A DNA stretch of 29,288 nt from assembly GCA_023146365.1 (NCBI GenBank), contig JAGLCE010000104.1, positions 1 through 29,288 on the forward strand, given 5' to 3'. Below are positions 24,153 to 29,288 of the stretch, in pieces (within the stretch, counting starts at the first letter, position 1; each line of letters opens with the position of its first letter). The stretch is from Endozoicomonadaceae bacterium. Its GTDB lineage: Bacteria > Pseudomonadota > Gammaproteobacteria > Pseudomonadales > Endozoicomonadaceae. Made by a program: the position numbers and the translations under genes. The notes under the pieces were generated by a model, which did no database searches, had not been told where the DNA came from, and was given only the letters and a program-made list of their open reading frames with translations.

Positions 24153-25556
24153 TTACAGATTTTCCTCTGCGTAAGCTGCCAGTGCGGAGCGGGGTACCCC
24201 TTCTAGGTGGATCATTCCGCCGTACTCGAAACCGCGGAAACGTCCGGTTAAATAGGTCAACCCAGAGCTGACGGGGCTAAGGTAGGGAGTGTCAATCTGG
24301 GCAAGGTTTCCAAGACAGATGACCTTGGTTCCCATACCTGCCCGTGTGATAATGGTTTTCATTTGGTGAGGCGTCAAATTCTGGCACTCATCAATAATGA
24401 TTAAGCTCTCCTGAAAACTTCTGCCTCGGATGTAATTCAGTGACTTGAAGTGAATAGGCATCTGCTCAAGAATGTAATCCACGCTGCTATTCGTGTTTTC
24501 ATCATCTTTGTGCAGTGCTTCCATATTGTCTGTAATGGCGCCCAGCCAAGGTTCCATTTTCTCCTGTTCCGTACCTGGCAGGTAACCGATATCTTCATCG
24601 AGTCCGCGAGTACTACGGGTGGCGATGATGCGACGGTACTGCTTGGACGCTACGGTCATTTCGATCGCTGCGGCCAAGGCTAGTATGGTTTTACCCGAGC
24701 CGGCGGGGCCGTTTAGGTTGACTAGATGAATATCCGGATCGAGAAGCAAATACAGAGCAATGGCTTGGTAAATATCCAGAGGCTTCAGTCCCCAAGCTTT
24801 TTGATTCATTAATTGGTCATAAGACAGGTGTAATAGTCTGATGGTGTGGTCGGTTGCCTGAATGACACGACCAACGAATCCCTGTTCATCCAGGATGAAT
24901 TCGTTGATGGCGATCTCTTTAAGTCTGTCGGTTCTGGATAGCGTGTGATAGGTGTAACCGCCAACCTGCTCCGTATCCACTTGCTCTACGTTGTCCCAGA
25001 AGCTGCCGTTGACTTCAAGAAAGCCTTTGCTGAGGAGGTTGATGTCAGAGACTTGGTGGTCGCTGTGGTAGTCTTCTGCATGGATGCCGCAGCCGCGAGC
25101 TTTGAGGCGCATGTTGATGTCTTTGGTGACAAGTACCACTTTCCCGTCAGGGTGCGCCTTCTGTAGTTGACATACGTCGTTGATTATCTGGTTATCGTTA
25201 AGGTTATTGGAAAGGTGAGTGAGATTGCTCTTAGCATGTTCCATTATAATGGCGAGCGTACCCTGCTGGGGACTCTGCATGGCTCGGTTGATGGGAACGC
25301 CACGGGCAATTTCCTCCGGGCAGGCACTACCGACAATTTTGTCAATCAGTCGAATGGCCTGTCGGCAATCCGATGCGATGATCTGTTTACTGTTTTTGAG
25401 GTGATCCAATTCCTCCAAAACGGTCATCGGGATGATAACGCGGTGTTCGTCGAAGTTCAGTAGAGCGTTGGGGTCGTGTATGAGAACGTTGCTGTCCAGC
25501 ACGTAGGTGATTGTTTGGGGAAGTGAGATCGATTTAAGCTTCACTGCTCTAGGCAT
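24153..25556 (-). CDS. PIN-domain PhoH-family ATPase (PhoH2/YlaK type)
   Basis: A 467-residue protein from the ATG at 25556, chosen because AAAGGAG lies about 9 bases upstream and the following MPRAVKL leads straight into the PIN domain; longer upstream frames lack such a site. The PIN nuclease domain (residues 15-160) starts TYVLDSNVLIHDP with the acidic D21 and includes VLEELDHLK and VTKDINMRLKA. The C-terminal PhoH ATPase has Walker A GPAGSGKT (283-290) and Walker B LIIIDECQNLTPHQM. Related PhoH2 proteins unwind and cleave RNA in an ATP-dependent way. It is followed by a strong hairpin at 24098. The adjacent rhlB is also an RNA enzyme, but the 238-base gap argues against a tight operon. 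Confidence 0.9.
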   Translation of the reverse strand: MPRAVKLKSISLPQTITYVLDSNVLIHDPNALLNFDEHRVIIPMTVLEELDHLKNSKQIIASDCRQAIRLIDKIVGSACPEEIARGVPINRAMQSPQQGTLAIIMEHAKSNLTHLSNNLNDNQIINDVCQLQKAHPDGKVVLVTKDINMRLKARGCGIHAEDYHSDHQVSDINLLSKGFLEVNGSFWDNVEQVDTEQVGGYTYHTLSRTDRLKEIAINEFILDEQGFVGRVIQATDHTIRLLHLSYDQLMNQKAWGLKPLDIYQAIALYLLLDPDIHLVNLNGPAGSGKTILALAAAIEMTVASKQYRRIIATRSTRGLDEDIGYLPGTEQEKMEPWLGAITDNMEALHKDDENTNSSVDYILEQMPIHFKSLNYIRGRSFQESLIIIDECQNLTPHQMKTIITRAGMGTKVICLGNLAQIDTPYLSPVSSGLTYLTGRFRGFEYGGMIHLEGVPRSALAAYAEENL

Positions 25557-25794
25557 CTTGGGAGCTCCTTTCGATGGTAGAACCAACAGCTTAGAAACAC
25601 TGTCCTTATTTTCTAAGCCTGCTTTTATTATGGTGCATAAAAATTCGCAAACGTGCAACTGATATTTATCATCGCTGGCAATCGTGCATCGGAGTCGGCG
25701 TTTGAATTGATCGGTCGATAGACGAAGACGCTGGGATACGTTTCAGTAAGGTTTAAATGGCGTCTGTCCAAGCGAAGTGGTGGGTATAACGGAG

Positions 25795-27171
25795 TTAGCA
25801 GATCAATAATTCATCTGGAGGTGCTGTCTTTTTGAGTTTGTAGCCCAGCAGTTCTTCCAAAGGGGGTATGAGGAATGAGTCATCTTCACAGGCAAAACTG
25901 ACCGACGTTCCTGTGGCGCCAGCCCTGCCAGTTCGACCGATCCGGTGAACGTAATCTTCTGGATTTTCCGGCAAGTTGTAATTGATGACATGCGAGATGC
26001 CGTCAACATGAATGCCTCGGCCGGCGACATCGGTAGCCACCAGGGCCTGGATCGCGCCCTTTTTGAAATTATCCAGGGTGCGAATACGCTTGTTCTGGGG
26101 AACCTCGCCGGAAAGCATGTCGGAATTGATGCCGTCTTTTTGTAATTTCTCGCTCAATCGGCGGGTCTGATCCCTGCGATTGGTGAAAATAATCACTCGA
26201 TCAAGTTTTTGGCGGATAATCATGTTGTAAAGAATGCGATACTTCTGTTCAATGGTGACAATATACATTTTCTGTTCGACATTTTTAGTCGCTACACAGT
26301 CAGGTTCAATGTCAACTTGAATCGGATTCCAGGTCCATTGTTCGGCAAGACGCATAATCTCATCGTTAAAGGTGGCTGAGAACAGCAGCGTCTGGCGATC
26401 GCCTGGTCGGGGAGTGGCGCGAACAATGCTTCGCATCTGGGGAATAAATCCCATGTCAAGCATTCTATCCGCTTCGTCGAGTATTAAGATTTCCACCATG
26501 TCTAGATAAATGTCGTGCTTTTGGATGTAATCCAGCAAGCGTCCTGGCGTCGCGACCAGAATGTCAAGGAAGTTTTCCTGCAGGTGTTGACGCTGTTTTT
26601 CATAATCCATACCACCGATCACCATAACGACGTGTAGGTCGGTGTACATGGTCAGGGCTTTAGCGTCTTCGCAGATCTGGATGGCCAGTTCGCGCGTCGG
26701 TGCAGTTATAACGACACGCGGTTCGCCCAGATAACGTTCTCTGGGCGGAGGTGTCTCTAGTAGTTGTTTGATAGCGGTAATTAAGAAGGCTGCTGTTTTG
26801 CCCGTACCGGTTTGTGCTTTACCGATGGCATCCTGTCCTTTTAGGGTTGTACCCAAAATTTTCGCTTGAATGAGAGTACAGTAACTGAATCCCAAAGCCT
26901 GTATGGCGCGCATCAGCGGAACAGGTAGATTGAAGTCGTGAAAACGGGTTTTACCCTCTTCTGGGGGTACATCAAACTGACTGATGTCCCAGTCAGCTAT
27001 GATCGGTGGCTGATTGTGAGGTTTGCTATGTCTGGATTGCGATTTTTTCTTGGGGTTGCCGTGACAAGTGTCGGGGTGTGCAAGGCAGCTGGTCTGATGG
27101 GACTGAGTGTTGGCAGATTGCTTTTTTGCTACCAGCGTTTTCTTTCGGAATAAATTCAGGAAGCCTTTCAA
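25795..27171 (-). CDS. rhlB: DEAD-box RNA helicase RhlB
   Basis: A DEAD-box ATP-dependent RNA helicase, usually a component of RNA decay. Seen in order (numbered from the chosen start): the Q-motif region FHDFNLPVPLMRAI...LIQ, Walker A AQTGTGKT (119-126), PTREL, DEAD (232-235), SAT (265-267), IIFTNRRD, ATDVAGRGIHVDG and YVHRIGRTGRAG. The TTG at 27171 (reading (M)KGFLNLFRKK) is preferred because its start resembles the short N-terminus of Pseudomonas-type RhlB and GGA lies about 10 bases upstream. The frame is open to an ATG at 27546, but that extension overlaps the divergent neighbour and looks non-coding. Residues 10-75 are a basic Gln/His/Lys-rich linker. Confidence 0.9.
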   Translation of the reverse strand: MKGFLNLFRKKTLVAKKQSANTQSHQTSCLAHPDTCHGNPKKKSQSRHSKPHNQPPIIADWDISQFDVPPEEGKTRFHDFNLPVPLMRAIQALGFSYCTLIQAKILGTTLKGQDAIGKAQTGTGKTAAFLITAIKQLLETPPPRERYLGEPRVVITAPTRELAIQICEDAKALTMYTDLHVVMVIGGMDYEKQRQHLQENFLDILVATPGRLLDYIQKHDIYLDMVEILILDEADRMLDMGFIPQMRSIVRATPRPGDRQTLLFSATFNDEIMRLAEQWTWNPIQVDIEPDCVATKNVEQKMYIVTIEQKYRILYNMIIRQKLDRVIIFTNRRDQTRRLSEKLQKDGINSDMLSGEVPQNKRIRTLDNFKKGAIQALVATDVAGRGIHVDGISHVINYNLPENPEDYVHRIGRTGRAGATGTSVSFACEDDSFLIPPLEELLGYKLKKTAPPDELLIC

Positions 27172-27412
27172 AGTGTATGTTTTTCCTTGCGCCGGAGGCT
27201 TGCGATTGTGTTCAAAATACCAGCGATAATAGTATTGAATGCATGATTGAGTCGCAAAAAGTATTAGTAATCCTCGCCATAGTACAGCCTCATTGCGATA
27301 TTGCCTAGTATTAGTCCAGTATCTAACCGTTAATGTCATAGACTTTTGCACCGTTCGGCTTACACTTTGTCTCGGTGATAATATCCTGATATTTCTTGCA
27401 TTAGGTAAGGCT

Positions 27413-28348
27413 ATGATTAACCGTCTTGAGTGGGTAGCACAGGCTGAGCAGAAGTTACAGTATGAAATGTGTGTGCAGACACCATTGTTAAGGCTTAACA
27501 CCACACGCTCTAATGGACTAATGCTTTTTCTCAAAGAAGAATCCATTAATCCGGTTGGCAGCTGGCGGCAACGGGTGGCCAGAGTGCTTTTTCTGCAAGC
27601 GTTGAGACAGCGAAAACTGGAAGAGGATAAACCCGTGGTTAGTAACTCTCCTCCCTCAATGGCGATGGCTGAGGCTTGGTATGCGCAACTGTTAGGCCTA
27701 CCTTATATTGCGATTATTCCTGAAGATTGTCCTGTGAAGTTCTCCATGCAGATTGAGTTCTGTAGTGGTATTTGCCATCGGATTTCATGCGGACGCTTGC
27801 AGGAGGTAGCCCGTGATGTGACGGAAGAGTTAACCGGTGTGCTGTTTGATCGTCTGACTTTGGATCACTTCCTATTGCGAGCGGCGGCTGAGCTGTTAGT
27901 GAGAGAGACTGAAAAACAGCTGGCTCAGTATGACCAGAATCACAGCAAGATAACCTTTTTAATGGGCGCTTCAGAATACGGCCTCAATCGAGCATTGAAA
28001 ATGCTGTGTAAAGAGTTGCGCGGTAATAGCTCGATCCGTGTCGGAGTGGGGGGAATGAATTATGGGAAATGTATCATGGATCTGGATTCTCAAGCGAAGG
28101 TCATGACGGAGGTTTCTCCGGCAGCATCTCTAGCGGGTGTTGAGTGGTTAAGTGATTTGACTGGGCGTCGTTTTTCTCTGGAAACGGGGGCTGCTTATGT
28201 CACAGTTGCTAAGCGAGATGGCAAAGGTGGGGGTGAAGGTGAATGCGCCATCATCATTGCTGAAAGCGTCGGATGCTACGAGTCGGGTCAATTCTTATCG
28301 AAAATCAAGCGTGCATGGCTGAATCGCAGGGAGTCATTTCGGTCTTGA
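27413..28348 (+). CDS. Cysteine-synthase-like PLP fold type II protein lacking the PLP lysine
   Basis: A 311-residue protein from the ATG at 27413, preceded by AGGTAAGG. The overall order of motifs follows cysteine synthase/threonine-synthase-like enzymes: TPLLRLN near the N-terminus, LKEESINPVGSWRQRVA where active enzymes have NPGGSVKDR, and SNSPPSMAMAEAW where they have TSGNTG. The Lys that forms the Schiff base with PLP is Arg here (GSWRQR), the phosphate/substrate Asn-Thr-Gly loop is not conserved, and the Gly-rich PLP-phosphate loop reads MGASEYGLNRAL. ESVGCYESGQFLSKI matches the C-terminal DSGERYLS region. It is probably a non-catalytic relative, perhaps regulatory, rather than a decayed gene because the frame is full length. 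It is transcribed divergently from rhlB. Confidence 0.7.
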   Translation: MINRLEWVAQAEQKLQYEMCVQTPLLRLNTTRSNGLMLFLKEESINPVGSWRQRVARVLFLQALRQRKLEEDKPVVSNSPPSMAMAEAWYAQLLGLPYIAIIPEDCPVKFSMQIEFCSGICHRISCGRLQEVARDVTEELTGVLFDRLTLDHFLLRAAAELLVRETEKQLAQYDQNHSKITFLMGASEYGLNRALKMLCKELRGNSSIRVGVGGMNYGKCIMDLDSQAKVMTEVSPAASLAGVEWLSDLTGRRFSLETGAAYVTVAKRDGKGGGEGECAIIIAESVGCYESGQFLSKIKRAWLNRRESFRS

Positions 28349-28350
28349 AA

Positions 28351-28379
28351 ATGCGGACAAGGAAAGCCGTTGTCCGCAT
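28351..28379. terminator. Hairpin between convergent genes
   Basis: ATGCGGACAA (28351-28360) pairs perfectly with TTGTCCGCAT (28370-28379) around a 9-base loop. T-rich flanks are short (TTTTC on the minus strand), so termination may be partial in both directions. It lies between the stops of the PLP-like gene and the small minus-strand gene. Confidence 0.65.
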
Positions 28380-28413
28380 AGAATAAGCTTGTTAATCAGT
28401 TAAAATGGTTCGA

Positions 28414-28671
28414 TTAAAAGTGCTGCTTCATGAAGGCAAAGCAGGCGTTGCTTTTACGGTGTACTTTTTCGATTTTGTGATACTTGTCCATCTCTTCGGT
28501 CTCTGTATCCTCATGGTAGGAATCGAGCTTCTTCCTAATGAATGGTGTAATAACCACATGATGCGTATTGCAGAAGACATAGTGACTTCTGGCGATGCTG
28601 GTCATAGCAGGACACAGGTTCTGCTGCATGCTGTATGCCGGAATGGTGGGCAGAATCATCATATTGCTCAT
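28414..28671 (-). CDS. Small conserved-looking protein, unknown function
   Basis: An 85-residue protein (MSNMMILPTIPAYSMQQNLC...) from the ATG at 28671, which has a well placed GAGGTG 6 bases upstream. An upstream ATG at 28692 would place that site inside the gene, so it is rejected. The C-terminal half is charged (KKLDSYHEDTETEEMDKYHKIEKVH) and four Cys and several His residues are scattered along it without a clear zinc motif. A good sigma70 promoter lies about 120 bases upstream (28799-28826). The overlapping plus-strand frame at 28405-28713 has no ribosome binding site and is taken as a shadow. Function not recognised. Confidence 0.7.
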   Translation of the reverse strand: MSNMMILPTIPAYSMQQNLCPAMTSIARSHYVFCNTHHVVITPFIRKKLDSYHEDTETEEMDKYHKIEKVHRKSNACFAFMKQHF

Positions 28672-28798
28672 AAAAAACACCTCGTATTTCAAATACTAAA
28701 ATCAAGCGCCTGAACACCCTTTTGAATTAGTTTGAAATTCTGGGTTTTCATGAGTTTGTACTAAGTTTTTACTAAAATAGCGCTCCCGCAAGGTCTCT

Positions 28799-28826
28799 AT
28801 TATAGCATTAATAACCCAATTGTCAG
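28799..28826 (-). promoter_or_regulatory. Sigma70 promoter for the small gene at 28671
   Basis: On the minus strand CTGACA (28826-28821) and a perfect TATAAT (28804-28799) are separated by 16 bases. Transcription would begin near 28792 and leave a leader of about 120 bases before the ATG at 28671. Confidence 0.65.
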
Positions 28827-29001
28827 TAAAAATAAAGATTTTTTTCGGTTAAGTATCGGCACAGCCTGTATAGCGATAAGGAGTTGAGACCTCAGCATAA
28901 CCAGCGACTTTAGCTGCGCTCATTAAACTTTCCTCATTTTGTCACCCATTACGAAACTCACTGGAGCATTTAACGCCAAATAATCGGTTTGATACCTGTT
29001 T

Positions 29002-29160
29002 CTAGTGCTCTGCACCGGTTTTCGACGTACCTATCCCGCAGAACATATTTTTGGCACACCATAGAACAGAAAAACCATAGATGGCCTTCTTGTTACCCCG
29101 ACTATCATTCTTAACGTGCCAACCTGCTTCAGGATCTTTTGTCGGTTTTCCGCCTTTGTT
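29002..29160 (-). pseudogene. Transposase fragment, DDE type (IS5/IS1182-like)
   Basis: The minus-strand frame reads NKGGKPTKDPEAGWHVKNDSRG... KKAIYGF. The 'DP-A-W-VK---G-KK--YG' pattern occurs in DDE transposases of IS5/IS1182-type groups. After YGFS the likeness stops, and the frame ends at TAG 29002-29004. It is only a relic; the family assignment is tentative. Confidence 0.5.
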
Positions 29161-29161
29161 G

Positions 29162-29288
29162 TTACCCTAATAGCGTCTTTTGTCCCATACCGCGCAAAAT
29201 ATTGTAGACCAACGCTCCCAGGCTCATGATCAGTGCATTGGTGGCAAACTTACCTGATGGCAAGCGCTCCAGGTCAAGATCGGTTTTG
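29162..29288 (-). mobile_element. IS1380-family transposase remnant (continues past window end)
   Basis: From the right edge the minus strand reads KTDLDLERLPSGKFATNALI and then LVYNILRGMGQKTLLG before TAA at 29162-29164. The motif 'D-DLERLPSGKF-TN' followed by 'YN-LR--GQ' is characteristic of the C-terminal part of IS1380-group transposases. The frame is open to the window end. The final part of the usual protein is missing, and sequence of another transposase follows directly. Confidence 0.65.

Noticed and set aside
27172..27546. 125-residue N-terminal extension of RhlB
   Set aside because: It overlaps the upstream region and start of the divergent gene, does not resemble RhlB N-termini and has no good ribosome binding site.
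28405..28713. 102-residue plus-strand frame opposite the small minus-strand gene
   Set aside because: No ribosome binding site, while the minus-strand frame has both a good ribosome binding site and a sigma70 promoter.
1..29288. CRISPR arrays, integrases, rRNA genes, toxin-antitoxin pairs
   Set aside because: Looked for and not seen.

Overview
The window looks like part of a gammaproteobacterial chromosome from the Oceanospirillales/Endozoicomonas side of the class. The evidence is the block alaS - lysC - csrA - tRNA-Ser(GCU), which is typical of Pseudomonas/Hahella/Endozoicomonas-type genomes, together with RhlB, MnmC and PIN-PhoH proteins of gammaproteobacterial type. Two AT-richer islands with eukaryote-like proteins and degraded transposases suggest a host-associated, probably intracellular, bacterium. 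An animal symbiont or parasite such as an Endozoicomonadaceae relative is my inference; no marker here proves the species.

Layout. (1) 1-7284, left island: three tandem paralogues of a large two-membrane-segment protein. Each has an N-terminal Cys-rich region (visible in copies 2 and 3), a long repetitive beta-helix-like domain, a C-terminal membrane anchor and a short tail carrying PPxY and LPxY motifs. Copy 1 is cut by the window edge; copy 3 has an in-frame TGA at a conserved Cys codon. Conserved non-coding blocks flank the copies. (2) 7285-8043: gene-poor decayed DNA with a perfect 15-bp inverted repeat. (3) 8044-14016, core block: a 3-hydroxyisobutyrate dehydrogenase-family enzyme, alaS, lysC, csrA, tRNA-Ser(GCU) and its terminator. 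(4) 14167-17789, minus strand: ugd, a UDP-glucuronate 4-epimerase-like gene and a GT4 glycosyltransferase, a small surface-polysaccharide operon. (5) 18275-20716: an M23-family envelope protein, and a MnmC that keeps only its FAD oxidoreductase half. (6) 20717-23908, second AT-rich island, minus strand: an ankyrin-repeat protein whose C-terminus resembles a SOCS box, a small two-helix membrane protein and an RDD membrane protein. (7) 24098-28671: PIN-PhoH ATPase, RhlB helicase, a PLP-fold-II-like protein lacking the PLP lysine, and a small conserved-looking protein with a good sigma70 promoter. (8) 29002-29288: remnants of two different transposases.

Main idea from the hunt: two unrelated gene sets here carry short motifs that in animals recruit ubiquitin ligases. 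PPxY tails bind WW domains (Nedd4 family) and a SOCS-like box binds Elongin B/C-Cullin5. Together with a weak BIR-like Cys motif in the paralogues, this suggests an arsenal aimed at host ubiquitin or membrane traffic. The motifs are read directly from the sequence; the functions are inferred.
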